45,227 nucleotides of DNA, from NCBI GenBank assembly GCA_937925815.1, contig CALAMQ010000171.1, positions 1-45,227 of the forward strand. Direction: 5' to 3'. The DNA is from an uncultured Granulosicoccaceae bacterium (lineage in GTDB: Bacteria; Pseudomonadota; Gammaproteobacteria; CALCKW01). The translations under genes and the position numbers were made by a program. Position 1 is the stretch's first letter. Each line of letters starts with the position of its first letter. This document shows, one piece after another, positions 8,763 to 16,933 of this stretch. The notes beneath the pieces were generated by a model. That model saw only the letters and a program-made list of their open reading frames with translations, was not told the origin of the DNA and ran no database searches.

Positions 8763-8866
8763 GACGGTAAAGGAGCCGTGAGTGCGATGCGCACGACCGT
8801 ACCACAGCTAAGACGTGCCCGTGCTCGCGAGCCCAAGCCAGTCAATTAAATTGGTTGTTGGAATGG

Positions 8867-9193
8867 TCAGTGGCAGGATTTGCCGCGAGAGTGGTACACA
8901 CCGGTCTCGTCACGCTCGAACAGGCTCGCGACTGCCTCGTGTCGACACGGTTCGCCGGACTCGTCGGCCAACAGATTTTGTTCAGAGACGTAGGCCACGT
9001 ATTCGCTTTGTTCGTTTTCAGCAAAGAGGTGGTAGAAAGGCTGATCTTTGCTTGGACGAATTTCGAGCGGGATGGCGTCGTACCATTCGTCGGTATTGTC
9101 AAACTGCGGATCGACGTCAAAAATGACGCCGCGAAAAGGGAAGAATCGGTGTTTGACCACCTGCCCTATATTAAATTTTGCTGTCTTGACCAT
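8867..9193 (-). CDS. hspQ: Heat shock protein HspQ
   Basis: This small protein (108 aa) matches HspQ (YccV), a hemimethylated-DNA-binding-domain protein that in enterobacteria acts as a heat-shock factor and as a specificity-enhancing factor for Lon protease. Recognisable stretches are FNIGQVVKHRFFPFRGVIFD near the start, DEWYDAIPLEIRPSKDQPFYHLFA, and EYVAYVSEQNLL. I chose the ATG at 9191-9193 because the family begins right there and an AAGGG ribosome site lies about 8 bases upstream; a start farther upstream would add non-family sequence. A candidate sigma-32 promoter lies 31-54 bases upstream. Confidence 0.93.
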   Translation of the reverse strand: MVKTAKFNIGQVVKHRFFPFRGVIFDVDPQFDNTDEWYDAIPLEIRPSKDQPFYHLFAENEQSEYVAYVSEQNLLADESGEPCRHEAVASLFERDETGVYHSRGKSCH

Positions 9194-9223
9194 AACCAGA
9201 CCCTTTGTCCACATACAACAGTA

Positions 9224-9247
9224 GTGGGGGATGCCGCGCAATTCAAT
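9224..9247 (-). promoter_or_regulatory. Candidate sigma-32 (heat-shock) promoter of hspQ
   Basis: Reading the minus strand, ATTGAA (9247-9242) is followed after 12 bases by CCCCAC (9229-9224). These resemble the RpoH consensus CTTGAA and CCCCAT, with spacing slightly shorter than the common 13-14. Transcription would begin near 9216, leaving a leader of about 20-25 bases before the hspQ ATG. That hspQ is a heat-shock gene in enterobacteria makes the match credible, but it is a motif match only. Confidence 0.45.
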
Positions 9248-9378
9248 GGTCGAGAGTGCACACTGACAGCGGCTGGGTCGCAAAATGCCGTCGTGAGATT
9301 GCGCTGGCCCAATCTCGACACAAGAATGGCCTATGCGGCTGGCGGTTGTATCGGGTCCGTTGGCGTGTTGCTGTGATC

Positions 9379-9981
9379 TCAGGAAGGGGTCATCGGTGCG
9401 TAGTTCGGTTGAGCTTGCATGCGTGCTATCCACGCGTTGATACCCTCGTAGGCCTTGATGTCGAAGCCGCCTTCATCGGCGACGTGGGTGTACGCGTAGA
9501 GTGAGACATCTGCCATGCTGAGCCGGTCTCCAGCGAGCCAATTGAATGCCTGCAATCGAGCGTCCATCAACGCAAGCGCCCGGTTGCCAGGTTTTTGCAG
9601 GGCCTCGAATTCGGCGCGACGCGACTCCGGCAGGCCTTGGTAGAGTTTGATAAATCGTGCAACGGCGATGCGTGGTTCGTGATTGTATTGTTCCCAAAAT
9701 TGCCACTGTTGTATTGTTGCGCGGTGGTATGAGTCAGTCGGTGCAAGCGCCGTCCCCTCAGCAAAATAATTGATGATGGCATTGGATTCAGACAGGTGTC
9801 GGCCGTCGTCCAGTACCACCAGCGGGATCTCGCCTGCTGGGTTGAGAGTCAAGAACGTCTCGGAACGTGTCTCACCCAGCATGATGTCGACATCGTGCCA
9901 GCTGTATTTGAGGTTGAGTAAGCTTGCGGCCAGCTGCAGTTTGTAACAATTGCCAGAGCGTTTATCGCCGTATATTTTCAA
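9379..9981 (-). CDS. Glutathione S-transferase family protein
   Basis: This cytosolic GST-like protein has 200 aa from the TTG start proposed here. The thioredoxin-fold N-terminal domain begins LKIYGDKRSGNCYKLQLAAS, has the cis-proline region NPAGEIPLVVLDDG and the glutathione-contact motif LSESNAIINYFAEG (about 62-75), followed by an all-helical domain with NWLAGDRLSMADVSLYAYTHVA carrying the conserved N-capping Asp. An in-frame ATG at 10029 would add 16 residues outside the family fold and collide with the divergent acyl-CoA dehydrogenase leader; the TTG is preceded by TAGGA at a suitable distance. Ser9 or Cys12 could be the active residue. The class and substrate are not clear. Confidence 0.88.
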   Translation of the reverse strand: MKIYGDKRSGNCYKLQLAASLLNLKYSWHDVDIMLGETRSETFLTLNPAGEIPLVVLDDGRHLSESNAIINYFAEGTALAPTDSYHRATIQQWQFWEQYNHEPRIAVARFIKLYQGLPESRRAEFEALQKPGNRALALMDARLQAFNWLAGDRLSMADVSLYAYTHVADEGGFDIKAYEGINAWIARMQAQPNYAPMTPS

Positions 9982-10156
9982 AGTGCGGGGTCCTAAACAG
10001 TTGTGGCGGCTTCGAGCCGAGCCTACCACCGGAGAATTCGAGGTTGCAAAGCGGCGGCGCCGTTACCTCAACGCCGGGCGTGTAGACTGTGCCAACTTAC
10101 CAAACACACTCGCCGGTGGCATATCTGTGGCTGTCGGGTTTGACGAGGAATTTGAC

Positions 10157-11311
10157 GTGGACTTCGAACTCAACGCTGACCAGCGGGCGTTCATTGAATT
10201 GGCAAGTCAATTTGCCGAGGCCGAACTCGCACCGCATGCGGCCGAGTGGGACGCAGAGCAAATATTCCCAGTTGAGACCTTGCGCAAAGCCGGTGAACTC
10301 GGCCTGTGTGGACTCTACGCGTCGGAGTCGATCGGTGGGTTGGGTTTGCCACGGCTCGATTGCGCTATGGTTTTCGAAGCGCTCTCGCGCGGTTGTACCT
10401 CAACCACAGCGTATATCTCCATTCACAACATGGCGACCTGGATGGTCGGGCAATACGCGAGTGCCGAGGTTGGCGGTGCGCTCGGTCCGGCGCTGTGCAG
10501 TGGCCAGCAGCTTGCGTCTTATTGTCTGACCGAGCCCGGTGCCGGTTCAGATGCAGCGTCTCTTCGCACGTCTGCAGTGCGTGATGGCGACGTCTACCGC
10601 CTCACTGGCTCCAAAATATTCATTTCTGGGGCAGGCAGCACAGACCTGCTTATTGTGATGGCACGCACCGGTGTTGACGGTCCGAGAGGGATTTCGGCGT
10701 TTGCGGTTGACGCGAACAGTGTCGGGATCAGTTTTGGCCGCAAGGAAATCAAAATGGGTTGGAATAGCCAGCCCACGCGGCAAGTCAATTTTGATCAAGT
10801 TGAAGTGCCTGCTGAGCGCTTGCTCGGCGCAGAAGGTGAAGGCTTTCGCATCGCGATGGCGGGTTTGAATGGCGGTCGCATCAATATTGCGGCGTGTTCC
10901 GTTGGCACCGCCCAAATGGCACTTGAGCAAGCGCGCGCTTTTACCTTGGAGCGCAAACAGTTCGGTCGGCCCATCGCAGACTTTCAGGCGCTGCAGTTTC
11001 GCCTTGCAGACATGGCGACAGAGTTGGTCGCGGCGCGGCAGATGGTGCGCCTCGCGGCGAGCAAGCTCGACATCGACGACCCCGACAAGAGCACCTATGC
11101 CGCGATGGCAAAACGTTTTGCGACGGACGCAGGTTACCGGGTGTGCGACGAGGCGCTGCAACTTCACGGCGGCATCGGCTATATCCGCGAGTACCCCTTT
11201 GAGCGCTACTTGCGTGACACCCGCGTGCACCGCATCCTCGAGGGCAGCAATGAAATCATGCGGGTTCTGGTCGCCAGGCGCTTGTTGGATAATGCGGCAG
11301 CGTTGATGTAG
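10157..11311 (+). CDS. Acyl-CoA dehydrogenase, probably isobutyryl-CoA dehydrogenase
   Basis: This FAD enzyme (384 aa) would convert isobutyryl-CoA to methacrylyl-CoA in valine degradation. The acyl-CoA dehydrogenase layout is complete: N-terminal helices starting DFELNADQRAFIE, the FAD/substrate loop YCLTEPGAGSDAASLRT, the beta domain with KIFISGAG, then ERKQFGRPIADFQALQF, LQLHGGIGYIREYP and ILEGSNEIMR with the catalytic-position glutamate at about 362. I chose the GTG at 10157 because CGAGGA lies 6-7 bases upstream and the family begins with this segment; in-frame codons farther upstream encode unrelated sequence. Neighbouring genes for the next two valine steps support the isobutyryl-CoA assignment over other short-chain substrates. 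Confidence 0.92.
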   Translation: MDFELNADQRAFIELASQFAEAELAPHAAEWDAEQIFPVETLRKAGELGLCGLYASESIGGLGLPRLDCAMVFEALSRGCTSTTAYISIHNMATWMVGQYASAEVGGALGPALCSGQQLASYCLTEPGAGSDAASLRTSAVRDGDVYRLTGSKIFISGAGSTDLLIVMARTGVDGPRGISAFAVDANSVGISFGRKEIKMGWNSQPTRQVNFDQVEVPAERLLGAEGEGFRIAMAGLNGGRINIAACSVGTAQMALEQARAFTLERKQFGRPIADFQALQFRLADMATELVAARQMVRLAASKLDIDDPDKSTYAAMAKRFATDAGYRVCDEALQLHGGIGYIREYPFERYLRDTRVHRILEGSNEIMRVLVARRLLDNAAALM

Positions 11312-11367
11312 CGGCATGACCTGCTGCGGCGATCACACTTACAAAAACTGCAATCACTGGCTGGACT

Positions 11368-12471
11368 ATGGACTGCGTACTGACCCACGAACACCCGACT
11401 GCCGATGGCCACCGTGTCATGGAGCTCGTTCTCAATGATGCTGCGCGCCATAACGCGTTGACGCTAGACATGATCGACACTATTCAGCCGCAGCTCGATG
11501 CGTGGCGGGATGACGAGTCGGTTGTGGCTGTGGTGTTGCGCGGTGCGGGGGAGAAAGCCTTTTGTGCAGGTGGGGATGTCGTGAGTCTCGCCAAAGCGCT
11601 CAAGGCGGACAGCGACAGCCCGCTGCCCGAGGCGTTCTTCACGCGAGAATACAAACTCGACTACGACATGCACACCTATCCAAAGCCAATCATCTGCTGG
11701 GGCAGTGGCATTGTGATGGGTGGTGGCAAAGGCTTGCTGACAGCGTGCAGTCACCGCATCGTGACCGAGACCGCCGTTTTGGCCATGCCGGAAGTGACCA
11801 TCGCACTTTATCCAGATGTCGGTGGCAGCTGGTTTTTGAATCGCTTGCCCGGGCGCACCGGGTTGTTTGTCGCGGTCACCGGCGTGCGTTTGAACGCCGC
11901 TGACGTGCTGTTTCTCGGGCTGGGGAATCGCTTTGCTCAAAGCAGCCGGTACCCCGAATTGCTCGCGGATCTCGCGGCAGCGCCGTGGCAGTCTGCAGAT
12001 CCCCACAACACCGTCAACGGCGTGTTGCGCGCGTTGGAGCACCGCAGTCAGCCCGCCTTTGACGCAAATTCCCCCATACGCAATCACTACGATCAAATCC
12101 AAACGGTCACTGACGCCGACAATGTCGAGGGCTTTGTCGCCCAGCTCATGGCGCTTGAGACTGACGACCCTTGGTGGCTGCGTGCACAGAAGACCACGGC
12201 ACACGGCAGCCCGCTTGCGATCAAAGTGATGTCAGAACAACTTCGTCGGACTCGGCACGCGTCACTGCGCGACGTCTTTTTGGCCGAGTTGGCTCTGTCT
12301 GTTCAATGCACGCGATTTCGGGAGTTTCAGGAAGGTGTCACAGCGCTCTTGATCGATAAAACAGGTAAACCTGACTGGACTTTTAAATCGATTAGCGACG
12401 TCGATTCGGATCTGGTCGACGGCTTTTTCCAAAGCCCCTGGAACACCAATCCGCTGTCGTCGCAAATTTAA
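11368..12471 (+). CDS. 3-hydroxyisobutyryl-CoA hydrolase (enoyl-CoA hydratase/isomerase family)
   Basis: This crotonase-fold enzyme (367 aa) is longer than plain enoyl-CoA hydratases and matches 3-hydroxyisobutyryl-CoA hydrolase, which frees 3-hydroxyisobutyrate in valine breakdown. The oxyanion-hole segments are GAGEKAFCAGGDVVSLAK (about 53-70) and SGIVMGGGKGLLTACSHRI; the catalytic Glu and Asp sit in PEVTIALYPDVGGSWFLNRLP, the HIBCH hallmark. The C-terminal extension with LAELALSVQCTRFREFQEGVTALLIDK and PDWTF is also typical. It lies 56 bp behind the dehydrogenase gene and 17 bp before the 3-hydroxyisobutyrate dehydrogenase gene, so a three-gene operon is likely. The ribosome site is weak. 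Confidence 0.94.
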   Translation: MDCVLTHEHPTADGHRVMELVLNDAARHNALTLDMIDTIQPQLDAWRDDESVVAVVLRGAGEKAFCAGGDVVSLAKALKADSDSPLPEAFFTREYKLDYDMHTYPKPIICWGSGIVMGGGKGLLTACSHRIVTETAVLAMPEVTIALYPDVGGSWFLNRLPGRTGLFVAVTGVRLNAADVLFLGLGNRFAQSSRYPELLADLAAAPWQSADPHNTVNGVLRALEHRSQPAFDANSPIRNHYDQIQTVTDADNVEGFVAQLMALETDDPWWLRAQKTTAHGSPLAIKVMSEQLRRTRHASLRDVFLAELALSVQCTRFREFQEGVTALLIDKTGKPDWTFKSISDVDSDLVDGFFQSPWNTNPLSSQI

Positions 12472-12488
12472 TCGAGGAGACCAATTAC

Positions 12489-13382
12489 ATGCTGAATATT
12501 GGATTTATTGGGCTTGGCAACATGGGTTTGCCGATGGCGTTGAACCTGGTCAAGGCCGGGTACACCGTGCGCGTGTTTGATTTAGTTGCAGACTCGATCA
12601 CGCAAGCAGTCGACGCGGGTGCGGTCGCCGCTGAATCAGCTTTAGACGCCGCCGCTGAGGCTGACGTTGTGATCTCAATGTTGCCGGCAGGTCACCACGT
12701 GCGCGCGCTCTACGTCAATGGTGACGCGCCCTTGTTTGACCGCATGAAGCCCACAGCAATTGCGATCGACAGCTCCACAATCGACGCCAAAACCGCGCGT
12801 GACGTCAGTGAGGCCGCCGCCAGTCGCGGCTTGGCCTTTGTCGATGCGCCGGTCTCGGGCGGCACTGCCGGCGCGGCGGCTGGAACCTTGAGTTTCTTGT
12901 GTGGGGCCTCGGCCGAGCACTTCAACGCGGTGGAACCCATCTTGTCTGTGATGGGCAAGAATATTTTTCACGCCGGTGGCCCCGGGGCTGGGCAAATTGC
13001 CAAAGCCTGTAACAACATGCTGTTGGCGGTGCTGATGTCGGGCACCTGTGAAGCGCTCAACATGGGAATCAAGGCAGGCCTCGATCCCGCGGTGCTCTCT
13101 GACATCATGCGCCAGAGCTCTGGCGGCAATTGGGCGCTGAATGTCTACAACCCGGTTCCGGGCGTGATGGAGTCTGCGCCGGCCAGCAAGGGGTACGCGG
13201 GCGGCTTTATGACCGACTTGATGGTCAAAGATCTCGGTCTGGCGATGGATCTCAGCCAGCAGCTCAATGCGCCGGTGCCAATGGGCTCACAGGCCAGGGC
13301 ACTGTTTTCGATGCACAAAGCCAAGGGCAATGGCACGCTGGATTTCAGCAGCGTGCTGTCGCTTTATCAAGACGCTGATTGA
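12489..13382 (+). CDS. mmsB: 3-hydroxyisobutyrate dehydrogenase
   Basis: This NAD-dependent enzyme (297 aa) oxidises 3-hydroxyisobutyrate to methylmalonate semialdehyde. The N-terminal Rossmann motif is IGFIGLGNMGLPMALNL (4-20), the substrate-binding segment FVDAPVSGGTAGAAAGTL lies at about 117-133, and the catalytic lysine is at about 172 in KACNNMLLA, all matching the beta-hydroxyacid dehydrogenase family. A strong GAGGAG ribosome site precedes the ATG. It closes the valine cluster; the next enzyme, methylmalonate-semialdehyde dehydrogenase (mmsA), is not in this window, nor is a methacrylyl-CoA hydratase, so the pathway must be completed elsewhere. Related tartronate-semialdehyde reductases share the fold, but the context favours MmsB. 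Confidence 0.94.
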   Translation: MLNIGFIGLGNMGLPMALNLVKAGYTVRVFDLVADSITQAVDAGAVAAESALDAAAEADVVISMLPAGHHVRALYVNGDAPLFDRMKPTAIAIDSSTIDAKTARDVSEAAASRGLAFVDAPVSGGTAGAAAGTLSFLCGASAEHFNAVEPILSVMGKNIFHAGGPGAGQIAKACNNMLLAVLMSGTCEALNMGIKAGLDPAVLSDIMRQSSGGNWALNVYNPVPGVMESAPASKGYAGGFMTDLMVKDLGLAMDLSQQLNAPVPMGSQARALFSMHKAKGNGTLDFSSVLSLYQDAD

Positions 13383-13642
13383 TCTTGGCCGCACGCGATT
13401 CTCGCAACAGTGGCGGGAATCCTGCAGAGGGGTTACACTCGGTGGAATTGCACGCCTGCCGGGCCATCCCGATGACAGCAGGCGCAGAGCCCGGCAGCGC
13501 GGTCCGGGAACTGGATGACACGGGTGGTTTCTATCCCGTGAAGCGGTGAATCCATGCCGCAAGGCGCTGACGATCTTCGGACGTCACCTGCCGAATTGAG
13601 CCGCGCAAATTCTTAAACGACAAATTCGCACAGAGACACTGC
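13383..13642 (+). promoter_or_regulatory. Hairpin-rich gap, candidate structured leader of the rhlE-like gene
   Basis: This 260-bp gap holds no convincing gene. It holds a series of hairpins: GATTCTCGC/GCGGGAATC (13397-13405 with 13413-13421, one G-U pair); two mutually exclusive stems, CGCCTGC/GCAGGCG (13453-13459 with 13478-13484) and TGCCGGGC/GCCCGGCA (13457-13464 with 13489-13496); and CACGGG/CCCGTG (13519-13524 with 13535-13540). The first could belong to the 3' end of the mmsB transcript. The overlapping stems could switch. None is followed by a T-run. I do not recognise a known riboswitch family. A regulatory RNA role is a guess from structure and from the long leaders known for cold-shock helicase mRNAs. 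Confidence 0.3.
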
Positions 13643-15520
13643 ATGAGCTTCGATTCGCTCGGCCTTTCGGCCGAACTGTTGAATGCGATCTCGGATGAAG
13701 GCTACGAATCGCCATCTCCGGTACAGCAACAATCCATCCCTGCAATACTTGAAGGCCGTGACGTTATGGCGGCCGCGCAAACCGGGACCGGCAAGACAGC
13801 CGGCTTCGTGTTGCCAATGTTGCAACGCTTTGCGCCACAGGCGCGTGCAAAAGCCGGGCGACCGGTTGCACTGGTGCTCACACCAACACGTGAACTCGCG
13901 GCCCAAATCGCTGAGAGTGCCTCGGTGTACGGCAAGTACCTGCCAGTGACCAACACGGTGGTGTTTGGCGGCGTTAATATCAAAGGGCAAATCGAGGCGC
14001 TTAGTCGCTCTGTCGATTTGCTTATCGCAACCCCGGGCCGACTGCTTGACTTGCATTCGCAAGGGGTCGTCTCGTTTGATGATCTGCAAGTGCTTGTGCT
14101 CGATGAAGCCGATCGCATGCTCGATATGGGTTTCATCCACGACATCAAGAAAGTGCTGAAGCTGCTGCCAGAAGCGCGTCAAAACCTGATGTTCTCTGCA
14201 ACCTTCTCAAATGACATTCGAGCGCTGGCGCGTGGATTGGTGGAAAACCCCGTCGAAATTTCTGTCAACCCGCCGAACTCCACGGTCGACGCGGTTGAAC
14301 AGCAAGTTTGCACAGTCAATAAATCCCACAAGTGGCGTTTGTTGGTACAACTGATAAACGACAATGCCTGGCCGCAGGTTCTGGTGTTTTCACGCACCAA
14401 GCACGGCGCCAACCGTCTCGTTAAACATTTGGAGAAGGCGGAAATCACGGCTGCCGCCATTCACGGCAACAAGAGTCAAAGTGCGCGCACGCGTGCGCTC
14501 GCGGATTTCAAGGCGGGCGAAGTGCGGGTTTTGGTGGCCACTGACATTGCTGCTCGCGGGCTCGATATTGATCAATTGCCGCAAGTGGTTAACTACGATC
14601 TGCCCAACGTTCCTGAAGATTATGTGCACCGCATTGGCCGCACTGGCAGAGCTGGTGCAACCGGAAAAGCGGTGTCGCTGGTTTGTGGGGAAGAGGGCAA
14701 ACTGCTCGCGGACATCGAAGCCTTTATTGGTATGAAAATCGACCGCACAGATGTGCCGGGTTTTGAATTCACTGACGAATGGGTCATGAATGCCGCACCG
14801 TCGCGCAACCGAGATCAACAGCGTGACGGTGGACGTTCTCAGCAAGGGGATGGCAAAGCGCAACGCGCACGCGCGCAGAACAAACCGGCGGAGCAAGCGA
14901 AAGACGCCGACGGCCAAAACCGCAAGCCGCCGCGCAAACGCAATCGCAAACCCTCAGACAACCCAAATGCCAAAGGGCAAGAGCGCAGTGGTGGCCAGCG
15001 CCGAAAGCGTGAGGTCGATGAAGACCGACAGCCGCTCGACAACGCCAACTTGCCACCTGTGCTTGAGCACGGCAACCGGGCGCGCCCGCAACGGCAACAG
15101 CGCAATCCCAATCCCAATCAGGCTCGTCGTCAAGCCCGTGGCGAACCGAACGGCAATGTGTACGTCCCGGTGAACCGCGACGATGTACCGGAAGCCAATG
15201 GCAATCGAATTGATGGGCCAGAAGTCCATGAGGGAACGCTGTGGATGCAGCAACCGGACCCCGGTATGGCGCAGCGTCGACAGCAGGGCAATCGCCAGCG
15301 GCGCAATAACGGCAACGGCAATGTTGCCTCCAACCGCCAGCGCAGCAATGCGGACGGAAACCGGGCGCGCCAGCAGCGGCGTAACGCCAATGCCAATGGC
15401 AACGCCGGTGGTAATGGGCAAGGTAATCGGCCAGCGCAAGGCGGTGGTGGCAACAGCGGCGGTAACAGCAGCAACGGACAGCAGCAGCGTCGCCGGCGTC
15501 GTCGCCAGCAATCCACTTAA
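13643..15520 (+). CDS. rhlE: DEAD-box RNA helicase, RhlE-like, with long disordered Arg/Asn/Gln/Gly-rich tail
   Basis: This ATP-dependent RNA helicase (625 aa) has a standard core of about 380 residues: Q motif around 23-33 (SPVQQQSIP), Walker A AQTGTGKT at 45-52, PTREL at 81-85, TPGR at 130-133, DEAD at 154-157, SAT at 185-187, and HRIGRTGR at 329-336. RhlE-type helicases act in ribosome assembly and RNA decay. Residues of about 385-625 are low complexity, first Lys/Arg/Gln-rich and then Asn/Gly/Gln/Arg-rich, ending in six arginines. Such tails are usually disordered and bind RNA. The length far exceeds that of enterobacterial RhlE (about 450 aa). An antisense reading frame crosses the tail but is a composition artefact. 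Confidence 0.93.
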   Translation: MSFDSLGLSAELLNAISDEGYESPSPVQQQSIPAILEGRDVMAAAQTGTGKTAGFVLPMLQRFAPQARAKAGRPVALVLTPTRELAAQIAESASVYGKYLPVTNTVVFGGVNIKGQIEALSRSVDLLIATPGRLLDLHSQGVVSFDDLQVLVLDEADRMLDMGFIHDIKKVLKLLPEARQNLMFSATFSNDIRALARGLVENPVEISVNPPNSTVDAVEQQVCTVNKSHKWRLLVQLINDNAWPQVLVFSRTKHGANRLVKHLEKAEITAAAIHGNKSQSARTRALADFKAGEVRVLVATDIAARGLDIDQLPQVVNYDLPNVPEDYVHRIGRTGRAGATGKAVSLVCGEEGKLLADIEAFIGMKIDRTDVPGFEFTDEWVMNAAPSRNRDQQRDGGRSQQGDGKAQRARAQNKPAEQAKDADGQNRKPPRKRNRKPSDNPNAKGQERSGGQRRKREVDEDRQPLDNANLPPVLEHGNRARPQRQQRNPNPNQARRQARGEPNGNVYVPVNRDDVPEANGNRIDGPEVHEGTLWMQQPDPGMAQRRQQGNRQRRNNGNGNVASNRQRSNADGNRARQQRRNANANGNAGGNGQGNRPAQGGGGNSGGNSSNGQQQRRRRRRQQST

Positions 15521-15710
15521 TCGTTGATTCGATTCGCGTTATCGACGGCCAGCTAGGGTGTTGCGCACGGTGAGGTCCCGCGTTGATGGTCGCACCCGAG
15601 CACAACAGTGGTTTTGCCGAGCGTGTACGATGGCGCATTGAGAAATGCTGCGCGTGCGATGAGTCAGGTATAGTCCGGGACTTTTCAAAACCACGTGTAG
15701 AGATCGCGCC

Positions 15711-16841
15711 ATGTCGACAACCGTCGTCAATTCTTGGAATGAATTTGATCCCCTCAAGCATGTCATCGTTGGGCGTGCGGATCACACCTGTATACCGCCA
15801 AATGAGCCTGCCACCGAGGCCAAGGTGCCCGAAGACAGCGACATGCGTGGCATGTGGGGTCCGCGGCCGCTAGAGACGGTTGAGAAGGCCAACGCGCAAC
15901 TCGACAACCTCGTCAAGGTGCTCACAGAGCGCGGTGTCAAGGTGGACCGGCCAACGCCAATCCAATGGAATCAGGCGGTCAATACGCCGGATTTTCAAAC
16001 CGCCAGCCAGTTTGGCTGCATGCCGCCGCGGGATGTGTTGCTGACCGTTGGCAATGAGATGTTGTCGGCGCCTATGTCGTTCAGGTGCCGGTATTTTGAA
16101 TACCTCGCGTACCACGATCTCATGCAGCGGTATTTCGATGAAGACCCGAACTTCCGCTGGGAGCAGGCGCCGCGTCCGAGGCTTGGTCAAGATTCTTACA
16201 AGCCCGGCTACTTCGATGAAATCACGATAGATGAGCGGCTCCGCCGCACGGCTGCACTCGATTTCGTGACCACAGAGTATGAGCCCTTGTTTGACGCGGC
16301 GGACGTGATGCGACTTGGCAAAGACCTATTTTGCCAACACGGGCTGACGACGAACCGCCGTGGTATGGAGTGGTTGCAGCGGCATTTTCCCGATCACCGG
16401 GTGCACGCGGTCAATTTTCCAGGTGACCCATACCCCATTCACATTGACGCGACCTTCGTGCCGCTGCGGCCGGGACTGATCATCAATAACCCCAATCGCC
16501 GCTTGCCTGATGCGCAACGTGCATTTTTTGAGGCCAATGACTGGGAGATCGTCGAGGCGGCGGCGCCGTCACACAACCAGCCCCCACCCTTGTGCTATTC
16601 CAGTATTTGGCTGTCAATGAATTGCTTGATTCTCGACCACAAGACGGTGGTGGTCGAAGCGAGCGAAGTGTTGCAGATGGAGCAAATGGACAAGCTTGGC
16701 ATGAACGTGATCCCCGTCCCATTTCGCGATGCCTACCCCTTTGGCGGTGGCTTGCATTGCGCCACCGCTGATGTGAATCGCGAGGGAAGCTGCGAAGATT
16801 ATTTCCCAAGGCAAGTCGGCGGCACCTTGCTGCGCGGATGA
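15711..16841 (+). CDS. Amidinotransferase, arginine:glycine amidinotransferase (GATM/AGAT) homologue
   Basis: This 376-aa protein aligns in memory with human AGAT, which transfers the amidino group of arginine to glycine to make guanidinoacetate. Shared stretches include PLKHVIVGRA near the start, MPPRDVLLTVGNEMLSAPMS, EYEPLFDAADVMRLGKDLF, YPIHIDATF and FGGGLHCATADV. The catalytic triad can be placed: Asp195 and His244, separated by 49 residues exactly as human Asp254 and His303, and Cys350 for human Cys407. Bacterial relatives make guanidino compounds in toxin and antibiotic pathways (cylindrospermopsin, saxitoxin, streptomycin) as well as guanidinoacetate, so the acceptor amine is open. It stands alone: the neighbours are a helicase and the convergent rapA, with no biosynthetic cluster. 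A TATAGT -10-like box lies at 15669-15674. Confidence 0.93.
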   Translation: MSTTVVNSWNEFDPLKHVIVGRADHTCIPPNEPATEAKVPEDSDMRGMWGPRPLETVEKANAQLDNLVKVLTERGVKVDRPTPIQWNQAVNTPDFQTASQFGCMPPRDVLLTVGNEMLSAPMSFRCRYFEYLAYHDLMQRYFDEDPNFRWEQAPRPRLGQDSYKPGYFDEITIDERLRRTAALDFVTTEYEPLFDAADVMRLGKDLFCQHGLTTNRRGMEWLQRHFPDHRVHAVNFPGDPYPIHIDATFVPLRPGLIINNPNRRLPDAQRAFFEANDWEIVEAAAPSHNQPPPLCYSSIWLSMNCLILDHKTVVVEASEVLQMEQMDKLGMNVIPVPFRDAYPFGGGLHCATADVNREGSCEDYFPRQVGGTLLRG

Positions 16842-16855
16842 GTCAGGCGGCGGTG

Positions 16856-16883
16856 GGGCGGATGCAGATTGATGCATTCGCCC
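16856..16883 (+). terminator. Hairpin between convergent genes (amidinotransferase side)
   Basis: GGGCGGATGCA at 16856-16866 pairs with TGCATTCGCCC at 16873-16883 (11 bp with one G-U pair, 6-base loop), 15 bp after the amidinotransferase stop. There is no T-run, so a Rho-independent role is not certain; an mRNA 3'-end stabiliser is equally possible. Confidence 0.5.
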
Positions 16884-16895
16884 TCCCAGCCGTCA

Positions 16896-16915
16896 ACGCC
16901 ACTTGAGCGTGGCGT
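16896..16915. terminator. Second hairpin between convergent genes (rapA side)
   Basis: ACGCCAC at 16896-16902 pairs perfectly with GTGGCGT at 16909-16915 around a 6-base loop, just downstream of the rapA stop at 16934. Being symmetric, it could work on either strand. No T-run follows, so termination is inferred from position. Confidence 0.4.
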
Positions 16916-16933
16916 AGCGATGTCCGGTGCGGC

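Noticed and set aside
10547-11317. 256-codon reverse frame inside the acyl-CoA dehydrogenase
   Set aside because: Shadow of a complete family protein on the plus strand.
13383-13642. Known riboswitch (cobalamin, TPP, SAH, guanidine) in the helicase leader
   Set aside because: The stems are real, but none of the conserved loop motifs of these classes is present.
14784-15785. Long reverse open frame opposite the helicase tail
   Set aside because: It mirrors the low-complexity Arg/Asn/Gln tail and reads as Cys/Trp/His-rich nonsense; the plus-strand helicase is certain.
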